Shown piece by piece: positions 16,848-27,208 of a stretch of 64,000 nt of DNA (its first letter is position 1; every line of letters begins with the position of its first letter). Both the position numbers and the translations under genes were made by a program. The stretch is from the NCBI GenBank assembly GCA_002070265.1, contig MWCX01000038.1:1-64000 (forward strand), given 5' to 3'. This stretch comes from Bacteroidetes bacterium ADurb.Bin174. GTDB lineage: Bacteria; Bacteroidota; Bacteroidia; Bacteroidales; Paludibacteraceae. The notes below the pieces were generated by a model. The model saw only the letters and a list, made by a program, of their open reading frames with translations, was not told the origin of the DNA and did no database searches.

Positions 16848-19800
16848 ATGTTCAGATTCAGATTTGTTCTTGTATTTTTCATTCTACTCACACCTGCTTT
16901 CATGTGGGGTCAGGGAATACTTCAAAAAAGGATCTCCGATTCGCTGACTGTGATAGCCAGAACATACATCTATTCCGATACCATCAACAACGTAAAAATA
17001 AATGTCAACAGACCGATAAAGCATATTACGGTCACCGCTTCGGACAATTTCGGATACATCCCCTTTCGAAAAGAAAATATTGACAGGATCAATAGCGCAC
17101 TAAAATCCATTCTTCACGGCACATACCCTAACTACACCATACAAGCCAAAGCTTTCAACAAAAATATAGAAGAACTGATACCGGATTATTTATCCGAACA
17201 ACCCACCAGAACTGAAAAGTTCAGCACCAACAAGCAACTGCCGCCGCTTGTCACCAAACTCTCTGTACCATATGCTCCTGACAACGGACTGATGAACAAG
17301 TACATTGCCTTGTGGAACAGTCATGGTCTGCATTATAACAACAATGCAAATCAATGGACCTGGCAACGACCGCTTATGTTTCTTAGCGTAGAAGATTTAC
17401 TCACAACTTCTTACGTGCTTCCATTTTTGGTCCCTATGCTCGAAAATGCAGGAGCACAAGTCTTTTTGCCCCGGGAAAGAGATTTCCGTACCGATGAAAT
17501 CATTGTGGACCGGGATGATGATCAAACCATGTCCTTGTACAGGGAAAATAATGACAGATATCATTGGCACAACGAGAAACTAGGTTTCTCAAATTCAAAG
17601 GATTTTTATCTTTATGGTGAAAACCCCTTTGAAATGGGGACATATCGTCACATCAAAACGACAACGGATCCCGATGCAATAAGCACTGCAGAGTGGATAC
17701 CGTACATTCCGAAAAAAGGAATGTATGCTGTTTACATCGCCTATCAAACAACTGAAAACAGCACCGAGGATGCTTTATATACCGTGCATCACATGGGTGG
17801 TAAAACCGAATTTGCAATCAACCAAACCATGTTTGGCGGCTCATGGCTTTATTTGGGACATTTCCTATTCGACCAGGGCATACATGAAAATGGCAAAGTA
17901 ACACTCAATAACCTCAGCAAAGAAAAAGGGAAAACATTAACTGCCGATGCTGTTAAATTCGGTGGAGGCATAGGGAACATCGCTGTATTACCTAAAAAAT
18001 TCCCAAAAAACGGCAATAACAATAACAATAACAATAATAATAACAATGGGAATGAAAACGGGAACAATCAAATCAATGAAGCAGAGCCTGTTCTCAGTCA
18101 TTTTCCACGCTTTACCGAAGGAGCAAAATACTGGCTGCAATGGGCGGGTGTACCGGATTCCATTTACAGTCGAACCGAAAACACCAATGAATATTCCGAT
18201 GATTTTCAATCACGTGGTTTTTGGGTGAATTACCTCGCCGGAGGATCGTCTGTAATGCCGGAAACACAAGGTTTGGGAATTCCCATCAACCTATCCATGG
18301 GAATACATACGGATGCCGGACTGAGGCAGAACGATTCTATTGTCGGGACGCTGGGTATTTGCACGGTCGAAAACAGCGACAAATCAAGTTTTTATAAAAA
18401 TGGAGTTTCACGCTGGACAGCCCGCGATATGGTTGATCTGATACAGACTCAAATTGTGGAGGATATACGTGCTCAATGGGATCCGGAGTGGACAAGACGA
18501 GGCGTTTGGAACAAATCATACAGCGAATCACGCGTCCCCGAAGTACCGGCAATGATACTCGAAATGTTTTCCCACCAAAACTTCAATGACATGAAATATG
18601 CCCTTGACCCCCGCTTTCGCTTCACAATGAGCAGGGCTATCTATAAGGGTATTTTGAAGTTTATCGCCTGGCAAAACGATTATGAATATGTGGTGCAACC
18701 CTTGCCTGTAAAAAATTTCAGTTGCCTTTTTTTAGCTGACAATAAAATTAAATTGCATTGGGAAGCTGTTTGCGATTCTTTGGAACCCACTGCCCTGCCC
18801 GACAGCTACATAGTTTATACACGCATCAATGACGGAGGATTTGACAATGGTCAGTTGGTTCACACCAATAGCTTTGAAAGCTACATCACCCCGGGCAATA
18901 TTTATAGCTATAAAATTACAGCCGTCAACCGTGGCGGAGAAAGCTTCCCGTCAGAAACGCTATCCGCTTACAGAGATCCGAATAACACAGAGACTGTGCT
19001 AATCCTGAACGGATTTAACAGAATCAGCGGTCCTGAACACTTCCATTTAATCACTTTAGCAGGCTTCTTGACCGACCGAGACGCCGGCGTCCCTTATATC
19101 AGCGATGTTAGCTTTACCGGTCCACAATATGAATTCAGCGTAAATGCAGCATATGAGACCAATGAATATCCGGGATTCGGTGCCAGCAAATCCTGCTATG
19201 AAGATATGGTGGTTGCCGGAAATACTTTTGATTATCCATATTTGCACGGACAATCGATCAAAAATGCAGGATACTCCTTTGTTTCAGCGAATGTGCAATC
19301 CATTTTAGCCGATACATTCGACCTCAACCAATTCAAGGTTTTAGATTTGATTTTGGGAAAACAAAAACAGACAGCACCAGGAAAAATGAAAAAAACATTA
19401 GAATTTCAAACATTTCCATTAGATTTGCAGAGCAAATTGGCTGATTTCTGCAAGAAAGGTGGCAATATGATGATCAGCGGAGCTTACGTTGCCTCCGATA
19501 CTTATGATGAGAACAAAGGAAATGCAGAAAATTTTGTCTGCAACATCTTAAAAATAATGCCTGCTCACAGAGGCACCACGCTTTTCAGCGGGATATTTTA
19601 TGAAAGCAATCATCCTGAATTTAAGGCACAGAGGAGACAGTTTGAATATCATCATACACTCAACAATGAGATGTATGCGGTTGAAAATCCGGACATATTG
19701 GAATCTGTTGATGAAAACGCCTTTGTAATTTGTACCTATGAAGGCAGTGATTACCCTGCAGGAATCGCTTACGCCAATGATTATAAAGTATGTACATTTG

Positions 19801-19889
19801 CTTTTCCTTTTGAAACCATCAAAGATAAAGCATCACGTGACACCATCATGACTGATGTTTTGCATTTTTTATTCAATAAAACACAATAA
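16848..19889 (+). CDS. secreted N-acetylmuramoyl-L-alanine amidase-like protein with golvesin-like and Fn3 domains
   Basis: The 1013-residue protein starts with a signal peptide (about 1-22). The region 145-605 reads as an Amidase_3 fold interrupted by an insert. Candidate zinc ligands are H159 (NSHGLH), E182 (VEDLL) and H487 (GIHTDAG), with E572 (LEMFSH) as the catalytic Glu. The insert holds a golvesin/xanthan-lyase type beta-sandwich (about 280-375) and an asparagine-rich linker (389-400). An Fn3-like domain (about 612-705) and a glutamine-amidotransferase-like C-terminal domain follow. Related proteins are often labelled xanthan lyase in Bacteroides. No T9SS sorting domain is evident. It probably acts on peptidoglycan outside the cytoplasm. 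Confidence 0.7.
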   Translation: MFRFRFVLVFFILLTPAFMWGQGILQKRISDSLTVIARTYIYSDTINNVKINVNRPIKHITVTASDNFGYIPFRKENIDRINSALKSILHGTYPNYTIQAKAFNKNIEELIPDYLSEQPTRTEKFSTNKQLPPLVTKLSVPYAPDNGLMNKYIALWNSHGLHYNNNANQWTWQRPLMFLSVEDLLTTSYVLPFLVPMLENAGAQVFLPRERDFRTDEIIVDRDDDQTMSLYRENNDRYHWHNEKLGFSNSKDFYLYGENPFEMGTYRHIKTTTDPDAISTAEWIPYIPKKGMYAVYIAYQTTENSTEDALYTVHHMGGKTEFAINQTMFGGSWLYLGHFLFDQGIHENGKVTLNNLSKEKGKTLTADAVKFGGGIGNIAVLPKKFPKNGNNNNNNNNNNNGNENGNNQINEAEPVLSHFPRFTEGAKYWLQWAGVPDSIYSRTENTNEYSDDFQSRGFWVNYLAGGSSVMPETQGLGIPINLSMGIHTDAGLRQNDSIVGTLGICTVENSDKSSFYKNGVSRWTARDMVDLIQTQIVEDIRAQWDPEWTRRGVWNKSYSESRVPEVPAMILEMFSHQNFNDMKYALDPRFRFTMSRAIYKGILKFIAWQNDYEYVVQPLPVKNFSCLFLADNKIKLHWEAVCDSLEPTALPDSYIVYTRINDGGFDNGQLVHTNSFESYITPGNIYSYKITAVNRGGESFPSETLSAYRDPNNTETVLILNGFNRISGPEHFHLITLAGFLTDRDAGVPYISDVSFTGPQYEFSVNAAYETNEYPGFGASKSCYEDMVVAGNTFDYPYLHGQSIKNAGYSFVSANVQSILADTFDLNQFKVLDLILGKQKQTAPGKMKKTLEFQTFPLDLQSKLADFCKKGGNMMISGAYVASDTYDENKGNAENFVCNILKIMPAHRGTTLFSGIFYESNHPEFKAQRRQFEYHHTLNNEMYAVENPDILESVDENAFVICTYEGSDYPAGIAYANDYKVCTFAFPFETIKDKASRDTIMTDVLHFLFNKTQ
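18012..18050 (+). repeat. AAC/AAT microsatellite inside the amidase gene
   Basis: About a dozen Asn codons (GGC then AATAACAAT units) form a triplet microsatellite. Slippage would change linker length without breaking the frame. Confidence 0.7.
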
Positions 19890-19893
19890 CATT

Positions 19894-20931
19894 ATGTTTA
19901 GAAACACAATTCTTATCATTTTATCGTCCATCCTCTTGTCTTCCTGTATCAAGAGCAGTGTTATACTGCCTTCAGCTACAGGCACCAGATACGAAATTTT
20001 GGTGGTGATGGATGACAGCGATTGGAAAGCTCCTTCCGGCAGAACCTTGATTAGATTATTTGATCAAAACATGCAAGCGATGCCTCAACCCGAACCGATG
20101 ATGGACATCATTCATTGTCAGAACAAAGAGTTCGGAGACATCCTCAAACCTACGCGTAATATTCTTCTCACGGAAATTTCGCCGCGGTTCGAGCAACCCA
20201 ATATTACGTACAGCAAGAATGTTTGGTCACAACCGCAATCTGTCGTTCAAATACAAGCAGCCAATGATGATGCATTCGTTGAATTAATCAATCAATACGG
20301 TGACAGAATTTTGCAATATTTCCTGATTACTGAGAGAAACCGGCAAATAGCCATGGCAAAAAGCAACCTTAACCTGAGGGCAAAAAAAGATATCGAAGCA
20401 CAGTTCGGTATTCAGATTGACATCCCCATGGAGTTGTCAAAAACCGTTCAAGGTAAGGATTTCTATTGGGCTACAAACGATCATGCACGTACTCGCAAAG
20501 ATATGGTCATCTATTCCTATCCTTACAGAGATAAAAACACATTTACCAAAGAATATCTCATTGCCAAAAGAGATTCGGTGATGAAAGCAAACGTACATGG
20601 AGAATTCGATGGTTCTTACATGGGTACCGAATTGGTACACGACCAGCCCGTTTTAAGGGAGATCAATGTGAACAATACCTATTGTGCTGAATTGAAAGGA
20701 CTTTGGCGTATGTTTGGCGGTGCATCCATGGGTGGTCCATTTTACAGTCATACCCGTGTAGATGAAATCAACAAACGCGTTATTACCGTAGAAGGTTTTG
20801 TCTTTGCACCCGGGACCAAAAAACGCAATCATATCAGGCAATTGGAAGCTGCTGTTTATACCGTTAAACTACCTCAGGAAATCAGCGAACTGGGTGAGGT
20901 TACAGTAGTTGCTGAAAGCAATAATAATTAA
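19894..20931 (+). CDS. DUF4837 family lipoprotein
   Basis: The start is set at ATG 19894 because translation from there gives a clean lipoprotein signal ending in LSSC (C18). The 13 extra upstream codons overlap the end of the amidase gene. The mature protein is about 328 residues and matches the DUF4837 pattern as remembered (YEILVVMDDSDWK near the N-terminus). The function is unknown; it is expected to be anchored in the cell envelope. It begins 4 bases after the amidase stop, suggesting one transcript, and pdxA follows 16 bases after its stop. Confidence 0.75.
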   Translation: MFRNTILIILSSILLSSCIKSSVILPSATGTRYEILVVMDDSDWKAPSGRTLIRLFDQNMQAMPQPEPMMDIIHCQNKEFGDILKPTRNILLTEISPRFEQPNITYSKNVWSQPQSVVQIQAANDDAFVELINQYGDRILQYFLITERNRQIAMAKSNLNLRAKKDIEAQFGIQIDIPMELSKTVQGKDFYWATNDHARTRKDMVIYSYPYRDKNTFTKEYLIAKRDSVMKANVHGEFDGSYMGTELVHDQPVLREINVNNTYCAELKGLWRMFGGASMGGPFYSHTRVDEINKRVITVEGFVFAPGTKKRNHIRQLEAAVYTVKLPQEISELGEVTVVAESNNN

Positions 20932-20947
20932 AAAAATCAAAACACAA

Positions 20948-22030
20948 ATGTCAAATCGCAAAACAGATAATAAAACAGTTATAGCCATTACACACGGTGA
21001 CTTCAACGGCATTGGTTACGAGGTCATTCTCAAAACCTTATCTGAACCCAAGGTATATGAAGATTTTATTCCCGTTATCTACGGTTCATCCAAGGCAGCG
21101 GGCTATTATCGTAAAATGCTGGACATACCATCCATCAATTTCAACATCATCAATTCGGTGGAAGAAGCTCAAGCCAAAAGAGTCAACCTCATCAATTGCA
21201 CTAACGAAGACATACGGGTTGAGCACGGAATATCAACCGAAGAAGCCGGGAAAGCCGCTTTCGATGCTTTGGAAAGAGCGGTTGCAGACATTAAAAAAGA
21301 TCTTGTTGACGCTTTAGTCACTGCGCCTATCAACAAAAAGAACATACAATCCGACAAGTTTTACTTTCCGGGGCATACCGAATACCTTGAACAGGTTTTC
21401 AAAGACAGCCAATCGGCACTTATGCTATTGGTTAACGATGTGATGCGTGTTGCCGTGGTTGCGGGCCATATACCGATTAAAGACTTGACATCGATCATCA
21501 CCAAAGAGTTGATTGTTAAAAAGCTGACAACATTCAATCAATCGTTAAAGCAGGATTTCACCATTGTCCGCCCCAGAATTGCCGTTTTGGGTTTGAATCC
21601 CCATGCGGGAGATGAAGGCGTAATCGGAACTGAAGAAGAAACCGTTATCAAACCTGCTATAGAAGAGGCACAAGCAAACGATATCCTATGTTTTGGTCCT
21701 TATCCTGCGGATGGATTTTTCGGATCGGGTCACTTTAATAAATTCGACGGTATTTTGGCTATGTATCACGATCAGGGGTTAATTCCTTTCAAAACCGTAT
21801 CAATGGACGATGGGGTGAATTTTACAGCCGGATTATCTATAGTAAGAACTTCGCCTGCACACGGGACTGCTTACGACATTGCAGGACAGGGCATCGCATC
21901 GGAAAATTCATTCCGACAAGCCTTGTATATGGCTTACGATATTCTTCAGAATAGAAATCTGGATGAAGAAATACGTAGCAATCCGCTTCCCATCGAAAAG
22001 AGCAATGAAAGGGGTAAAAATATTGAATAA
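20948..22030 (+). CDS. pdxA: 4-hydroxythreonine-4-phosphate dehydrogenase
   Basis: It catalyses an oxidation in pyridoxal-5'-phosphate synthesis. The family signatures are ITHGDFNGIGYEVI at the N-terminus, TAPINKKNI, FPGHTEYL (metal-binding His), LNPHAGDEG and MYHDQGLIPFK. ATG 20948 is chosen; an upstream in-frame ATG at 20909 would overlap the DUF4837 gene. The resulting 360 residues is normal for the family. It appears to be the last gene of the amidase-DUF4837-pdxA unit. Confidence 0.92.
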   Translation: MSNRKTDNKTVIAITHGDFNGIGYEVILKTLSEPKVYEDFIPVIYGSSKAAGYYRKMLDIPSINFNIINSVEEAQAKRVNLINCTNEDIRVEHGISTEEAGKAAFDALERAVADIKKDLVDALVTAPINKKNIQSDKFYFPGHTEYLEQVFKDSQSALMLLVNDVMRVAVVAGHIPIKDLTSIITKELIVKKLTTFNQSLKQDFTIVRPRIAVLGLNPHAGDEGVIGTEEETVIKPAIEEAQANDILCFGPYPADGFFGSGHFNKFDGILAMYHDQGLIPFKTVSMDDGVNFTAGLSIVRTSPAHGTAYDIAGQGIASENSFRQALYMAYDILQNRNLDEEIRSNPLPIEKSNERGKNIE

Positions 22031-22075
22031 GACGAAGGATTAATTCAAAACAAATATTCAATTAGAAAACAGTGA

Positions 22076-22220
22076 GGTGTCTTAGAAAGGATATTTCTTA
22101 AATTCAACTTTAATTTGCGAGAAACCAACCTCGCAACCCCGTACCCGGGAACTCGCACCACGCACCACGGAACCCGCACCACGGAACTCGGAACTCAGCA
22201 GTTGAACAATATAAGATACC
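22076..22220. repeat. family 1 repeat with CGGAAC phrase insert
   Basis: It is bounded by GGTGTCTTAGAAAGG and AATATAAGATACC. The interior is made of CACCACGGAACCCG-type phrases followed by CTCAGCAGTTGAACAAT, matching the CAGCAGTTGGGCACTTAT end of the copy at 16537-16664. Confidence 0.6.
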
Positions 22221-22226
22221 GCCCAA

Positions 22227-23246
22227 TTAATAAGCGCTCTTAAACTGTTCCAAGAACCTGACATCATTTTCCGAGAACATGCGCAAGTCTTTAATTTGAT
22301 ATTTCAGGTTGGTGATGCGTTCGATACCCATTCCAAAGGCATAACCTGTATAAACAGACGAGTCTATATTGCAATTTTCGAGTACATTCGGATCTACCAT
22401 GCCACACCCCAGAATTTCTACCCAACCCGTATATTTGCAGAAAGGACAACCTTTTCCGCCACACAAATTACATGAAATATCCATTTCGGCACTGGGTTCC
22501 GTAAAGGGGAAATACGAAGGACGTAAACGAATATCCGTGCTTTCTCCAAACATCTCTTTGGCAAAAAACATCAAATCCTGTTTTAAATCAGCAAAAGAAA
22601 CATCTTTGTCAATATACAATCCTTCTACCTGATGAAAAAAACAGTGTGCACGGTATGAAATTGCTTCGTTGCGATAAACCCTGCCCGGAAATAACATACG
22701 GATGGGCGGTTTTTGTTTTTTCATCACACGGATCTGTACAGAAGAAGTATGTGTTCTCAACACTATATCAGGATTTTGTTCGATAAAAAAAGTATCCTGC
22801 ATGTCTCTTGCCGGATGCTCAGGCGGAAAATTCAGTGCACCGAAAACGTGCCAGTCATCTTCAATTTCCGGTCCCTCTGCGACAGTAAACCCTATGCGTG
22901 AAAAAATATCTATGATCTCCTCCTTAACCAGGGAAATGGGATGACGGGTACCAATTTCGATGGGAGATGCCGTTCTCGTTAAATCATGTGTTTCATCCCG
23001 GCTACCGGTTTCCGTAAGTGAAGCTTTGAGTTGAGCCACTTTGTCTTGAGCGGCGTTCTTTAATTCATTCAGCAACTGTCCAATCTCACGTTTCTCTTCA
23101 GGGGAAAGAAGGCGAAACTCTTCAAATAAAACGGCAATTTCACCCTTCTTACTAAGATATTTAACTCTTAATTTCTCAACCATTTCCTGATGAGTGGCAT
23201 TTAATCCTTTAATTTCTTCCAAAAGTGACTGAATTCTTTCTTTCAT
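22227..23246 (-). CDS. pheS: phenylalanyl-tRNA synthetase alpha subunit
   Basis: It forms the catalytic subunit of the alpha2-beta2 enzyme that charges tRNA-Phe. Present are an N-terminal coiled coil, motif 2 (FPGRVYRNEAISYRAHC), the Bacteroidota-type cysteine insert (CNLCGGKGCPFCKYTGW) and motif 3 (GYAFGMGIERI). ATG 23246 gives the usual start MKERIQ; the frame upstream to 23306 is translated repeat. The length is 339 residues. The pheT partner is not in the window. Confidence 0.93.
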   Translation of the reverse strand: MKERIQSLLEEIKGLNATHQEMVEKLRVKYLSKKGEIAVLFEEFRLLSPEEKREIGQLLNELKNAAQDKVAQLKASLTETGSRDETHDLTRTASPIEIGTRHPISLVKEEIIDIFSRIGFTVAEGPEIEDDWHVFGALNFPPEHPARDMQDTFFIEQNPDIVLRTHTSSVQIRVMKKQKPPIRMLFPGRVYRNEAISYRAHCFFHQVEGLYIDKDVSFADLKQDLMFFAKEMFGESTDIRLRPSYFPFTEPSAEMDISCNLCGGKGCPFCKYTGWVEILGCGMVDPNVLENCNIDSSVYTGYAFGMGIERITNLKYQIKDLRMFSENDVRFLEQFKSAY

Positions 23247-23264
23247 ATAATTATGATTATAGTT

Positions 23265-23455
23265 TGTCTTTTCATTTTTTTGTCTTGACACAAAAAAACG
23301 AAACAAAAAAAAGTCAAGACTGTGCCTGCTTCGCTCAAAAAACTTGCGCTCGATTGACTAAATCGTTCAAACTCGCTGCTACGCAGCTCAAACATGAACG
23401 ATTCTTTACGTCAATCTCACTTGTTTTTTGGCTCACCAGTCAAGGTCGATTTTTA
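23265..23455. repeat. dispersed repeat family 2, diverged copy
   Basis: It starts with the hairpin TTTTTTTGTCTTGACACAAAAAAA and continues with GTCAAGACTGTGCCTGCTTCGCT and a GCTCACCAGTCAAGGTCG end, reading opposite to the copies at 29871 and 40371. It occupies the spacer between pheS and glgB, which holds no gene (23247-23788). CGGAAC phrases and a half family 1 end (CAATATGAGACACC) follow to about 23524. Confidence 0.65.
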
Positions 23456-23631
23456 TCCTGCAACGTAACGCCGCACCACGGAACCCGGAACACGGAACGC
23501 ATCAGTTGGACAATATGAGACACCGGCAGAATACAAGCTCGCAAAGTTAATGATTTTCCCGGAATATACCTTAAAACAAATAATTTCCTGCGAATTCCTT
23601 AAATTTTCGGAAATATTAGACTATTTTTGTA

Positions 23632-23639
23632 AGATTGAA
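23632..23639 (+). promoter_or_regulatory. possible glgB promoter -7 element
   Basis: TATTTTTG fits TAnnTTTG and lies about 150 bases ahead of glgB, the first clean match outside the repeats in this spacer. A long leader would result. Confidence 0.3.
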
Positions 23640-23788
23640 TTTAAAAGCAACCAATGAAGGTTAATCATTATTAAATAAAATTTCCGGTAAACAATACAAA
23701 TCAGGTGTTTGAACTTTTCAAACAGAAGGACATAAACTGTTTAACATACAAGTTCCGCCAAATGAATAGAATATAATTTTTTTAGCAT

Positions 23789-25786
23789 ATGAAAATATTG
23801 CCTTTTGTTCAAAATGATCCTTATTTAAAACCTTTTGCAGAAGCCATTTATGGGAGATATGAGTATGCGCTGGAAGTAGAAAAACGATTGCTGACTGAGA
23901 GCCACTCCTTATCAGAATTTGCTTCCGGCTATTTGTATTTCGGCTTACATCGTCTTACTGACGGATGGGTATTCAGAGAATGGGCACCCAATGCAACTGC
24001 CATTTATTTAATCGGTGATTTCAACAATTGGCAAAAACATCCTGACTATTCACTGAAAAGAATTCACAATGGTATCTGGGAAATCAAACTTCCCGAATTC
24101 GCCATTGCACACAATCAGCTATACAAACTGCTCATTCAATGGGATGGCGGTGAAGGTGAACGCATCCCCGCCTGGGCAAGAAGAGTGGTTCAGGATGAAG
24201 AGACTAAAATTTTCAGTGCACAAGTATGGCAACCTTTGCAGCCCTACAATTTCAAGATTAAAAACTTCAAGCCAAGGACCAGGCCTTTACTTATTTATGA
24301 ATGTCACATAGGCATGTCGAGTCAGGAAGAGAAAGTATCTACCTTCAACGAATTTCGAACCGATGTACTGCCACGCATTATCAAAAGTGGCTATAACTGC
24401 ATTCAATTGATGGCCATTCAAGAGCATCCGTATTACGGCTCCTTCGGATATCACGTATCCAGCTTTTTTGCGGCATCTTCCCGTTTCGGCACACCCGATG
24501 AACTCAAAATGTTGATTGATGAAGCGCATGCTAATGGCATAGCTGTCATCATGGACATTGTTCATTCTCATGCCGTTAAAAATGAAGTTGAAGGTTTAGG
24601 TCGGTTTGATGGAACTCCTTATCAATATTTCCATGGTGGCGATCGCAGGGAACATCCTGCCTGGGATTCCCTTTGTTTCGATTATGCCAAACCGGCAGTA
24701 TTGCATTTTTTACTATCCAATTGCAAGTACTGGTTGGAAGAATTTCAGTTTGACGGGTTTCGCTTCGATGGGGTGACCTCCATGTTGTACAAAAGTCATG
24801 GCTTAGGAGAAGATTTCGGCAACTATTCGGATTATTATAACCTGAATCAGGATGGAGATGCCATTGCCTACCTCACCTTAGCAAATAAGCTGATTCACGA
24901 AGTTAATCCCGATGCTGTAACAATAGCTGAAGAAGTCAGCGGAATGCCAGGCTTAGCCGTAAAGAACGAAGACGGAGGAATCGGCTTTAACTATCGTCTG
25001 GCAATGGGTACCCCCGATTTCTGGATCAAATACATCAAAGAAGTTCGTGATGAAGACTGGAAAGTAGGACATATCTTTTGGGAATTAACCAATCACCGGG
25101 CAGACGAAAAAACCGTCAGTTATGCTGAAAGCCACGATCAAGCCATGGTAGGTGACAAAACCATTATTTTCAGGCTGATAGATGCTGAGATGTATTGGCA
25201 TATGCAAAAAGGAGACAACACCCTGACAGTTGACAGGGGCATTGCACTTCATAAAATGATTCGATTGATTACCGCTACCACCATGAATGGCGGTTATTTA
25301 AATTTTATGGGTAATGAATTTGGCCATCCCGAATGGATAGATTTTCCACGCGAAGGCAACGGTTGGTCGTACAAATATGCCCGTCGCCAATGGGATTTGG
25401 TGGACAACGAAAACTTTTTATACCATGATTTGGGTTTATTTGACCGGGATATGTTGGCTCTCATCAATGCCGTAGAAGCATTCAACGAACAACCCATACG
25501 TCAATTGTGGGATAAAGAGGGAGATCAAGTCTTTGCATTTCAGCGAGGCTCACTTGTTTTTGTATTTAATTTTAACGGAACAAAATCTTTTACGGACTAC
25601 GGAATTATAGCCGAAAAAGGCACTTACAAAATAGTGCTGAATACAGACAATTCAAAGTACGGCGGCTTCGATTTGGTGGATGAAACCGTTGAACATCACA
25701 CTTTAAGACAGACCAAAAAGCAATCAGAATGGCTGATGCTGTATTTACCGGCAAGGAGTGCCCTGGTATTGGAGAAAATATATTAA
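23789..25786 (+). CDS. glgB: 1,4-alpha-glucan branching enzyme
   Basis: It introduces alpha-1,6 branches into glycogen. It has a CBM48 domain (about 55-140) and then a GH13 barrel with region I (DIVHSH, 256-261), nucleophile D327 in GFRFDGV, acid E381 in AEEVSG and the ESHDQ transition-state aspartate. Its 665 residues and the arrangement resemble the GH13_8 group found in eukaryotes and Bacteroidota. It stands alone, flanked on both sides by repeat-rich spacers. Confidence 0.93.
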   Translation: MKILPFVQNDPYLKPFAEAIYGRYEYALEVEKRLLTESHSLSEFASGYLYFGLHRLTDGWVFREWAPNATAIYLIGDFNNWQKHPDYSLKRIHNGIWEIKLPEFAIAHNQLYKLLIQWDGGEGERIPAWARRVVQDEETKIFSAQVWQPLQPYNFKIKNFKPRTRPLLIYECHIGMSSQEEKVSTFNEFRTDVLPRIIKSGYNCIQLMAIQEHPYYGSFGYHVSSFFAASSRFGTPDELKMLIDEAHANGIAVIMDIVHSHAVKNEVEGLGRFDGTPYQYFHGGDRREHPAWDSLCFDYAKPAVLHFLLSNCKYWLEEFQFDGFRFDGVTSMLYKSHGLGEDFGNYSDYYNLNQDGDAIAYLTLANKLIHEVNPDAVTIAEEVSGMPGLAVKNEDGGIGFNYRLAMGTPDFWIKYIKEVRDEDWKVGHIFWELTNHRADEKTVSYAESHDQAMVGDKTIIFRLIDAEMYWHMQKGDNTLTVDRGIALHKMIRLITATTMNGGYLNFMGNEFGHPEWIDFPREGNGWSYKYARRQWDLVDNENFLYHDLGLFDRDMLALINAVEAFNEQPIRQLWDKEGDQVFAFQRGSLVFVFNFNGTKSFTDYGIIAEKGTYKIVLNTDNSKYGGFDLVDETVEHHTLRQTKKQSEWLMLYLPARSALVLEKIY

Positions 25787-25802
25787 ATACTTATCTCACA
25801 CT

Positions 25803-26096
25803 CCTCTTCATTTTTTTGTCTTGATACAAAAAAACGAAGCAAAAAAAAATCAAGACTACGCCTGCTTCACTCGAAAAATTAGCGCTCGAACATTGTAAGT
25901 GTTTACAAGCTTGGATTTAGGGAAACTCCTACAGAGTTTTATTGCCATTTTCCACTTTCGCCCCAAGTCTCCCCTTTTGGGGGAGATTTAGAGGGGGCTT
26001 TGGGGGTTATGCACGTGTTTGTCCTACGGACAATTTTGGCATTTTAACGCTGTTCTCACTTATTTTTCGGCTCACCGGACGAGGTCGGGTTGCAAT
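25803..26096. repeat. family 2 repeat interrupted by a CTCCCCTTTTGGGGGAG element
   Basis: The outer parts are the family 2 ends: ATTTTTTTGTCTTGATACAAAAAAACG on the left and TTATTTTTCGGCTCACCGGACGAGGTCGG on the right. The middle (about 25950-26040) holds a palindromic CCAAGTCTCCCCTTTTGGGGGAGATTTAGAGGGGGC stretch. The copy at 33849-34140 has the same composite in the opposite orientation. The 447-base spacer has no gene. Confidence 0.7.
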
Positions 26097-26233
26097 CTGC
26101 GTAAATCTGCGAAATCAATCAGCGTAAATCTGCGAGAAATCAAATTCCCGCAACCCCGGACCTCGCGACTCCGGAACGCGTGACCCCGCACCACGGAACA
26201 CGGAACTCGTACCCCACAAACTCGTTGTTGTTT

Positions 26234-26632
26234 TTACTTTTGAGACAGCTCTTTACGGATGGACTGGGCTATTGCCTCCATCTCTTCAGGTTTCAGCTTA
26301 AGTTTTTTATTTCTGAAATTAAGATCCGATTCTTTATTGATGGGGACCAAATGTATGTGCGCATGCGGCACTTCCATGCCGAGCACAGCAACACCTACTC
26401 TGGTACAAGAAGTTGATTGGCGGATGGCAACGGCAACTTTTTTCGCAAAAACCATCATTTTCCCTAACAACTCATCTTCAAGATTAAATAAATAATCCTC
26501 TTCAATTTTAGGTATAACCAAGGTATGCCCTTTTGTCATCGGGTTGATATCAAGGAATGCGAAAAAGTTTTCATCTTCTGCAATTTTGTAACAAGGAATT
26601 TCACCCCGAATAATTTTACTGAATATTGTCAT
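26234..26632 (-). CDS. HIT family nucleotide-binding protein
   Basis: A 132-residue histidine-triad protein with the catalytic HAHIHLVP motif near residue 95 and the N-terminal MTIFSKIIRGEIPCYKI signature. HIT proteins hydrolyse nucleotide phosphoramidates or dinucleotides; the substrate here is not known. It starts 4 bases after the greA stop, so the two form an operon. Confidence 0.9.
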   Translation of the reverse strand: MTIFSKIIRGEIPCYKIAEDENFFAFLDINPMTKGHTLVIPKIEEDYLFNLEDELLGKMMVFAKKVAVAIRQSTSCTRVGVAVLGMEVPHAHIHLVPINKESDLNFRNKKLKLKPEEMEAIAQSIRKELSQK

Positions 26633-26636
26633 GATA

Positions 26637-27107
26637 TTACAATGATATTTCTAACACTTCAAACTCTAAAATGCCGGAAGGCACTTCTACCTGAGCTTTT
26701 TCACCCACTTTCTTTCCCAACAGACCCTGTGCAATGGGTGTGTTCACAGACAGCTTGCCTTCCCTTAAATTAGCTTCGATTTCAGAGACAATCAGATAAG
26801 ACATGATCTGTCCGGTTTTCACATTCTTGATCTTGATACGATTCATGATTTGAATCTCATGGGTTGAGATTTGTGATTCATCAATCAAACGAGCGGACGC
26901 CAAGGTAGATTTAATTTGTGAAATTTTCAACTCTAACAATCCTTGAGCTTCTTTGGCAGCATCATATTCAGCATTCTCCGACAAATCTCCCTTGTCGCGA
27001 GCCTCGATAATTTGTTGTGTGATCAGCGGACGCTGAACGCTCTCCAATTCAAGCAGTTCCTCTTTCAATTTTCTATATCCTTCTTCGGTCATGTAATTCA
27101 CTGCCAT
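26637..27107 (-). CDS. greA: transcription elongation factor GreA
   Basis: It rescues backtracked RNA polymerase by stimulating transcript cleavage. The N-terminal coiled coil carries the acidic tip (DKGDLSENAEYDAAKEAQ) and the C-terminal FKBP-like domain ends GILEFEVLEISL. ATG 27107 is chosen because an AGGAGG Shine-Dalgarno sits 8 bases ahead and it gives the normal length of about 156 residues. The 21 upstream codons in frame are leader. Confidence 0.95.
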   Translation of the reverse strand: MAVNYMTEEGYRKLKEELLELESVQRPLITQQIIEARDKGDLSENAEYDAAKEAQGLLELKISQIKSTLASARLIDESQISTHEIQIMNRIKIKNVKTGQIMSYLIVSEIEANLREGKLSVNTPIAQGLLGKKVGEKAQVEVPSGILEFEVLEISL

Positions 27108-27208
27108 GTTAAAATCCTCCTCGGTTGTTGTACTAAGTACTAAATTAAACAAAAAAGAATTCCGACTCATATTGCCGGAACTCTGATATAACTCTGTGAT
27201 CTCGCCTG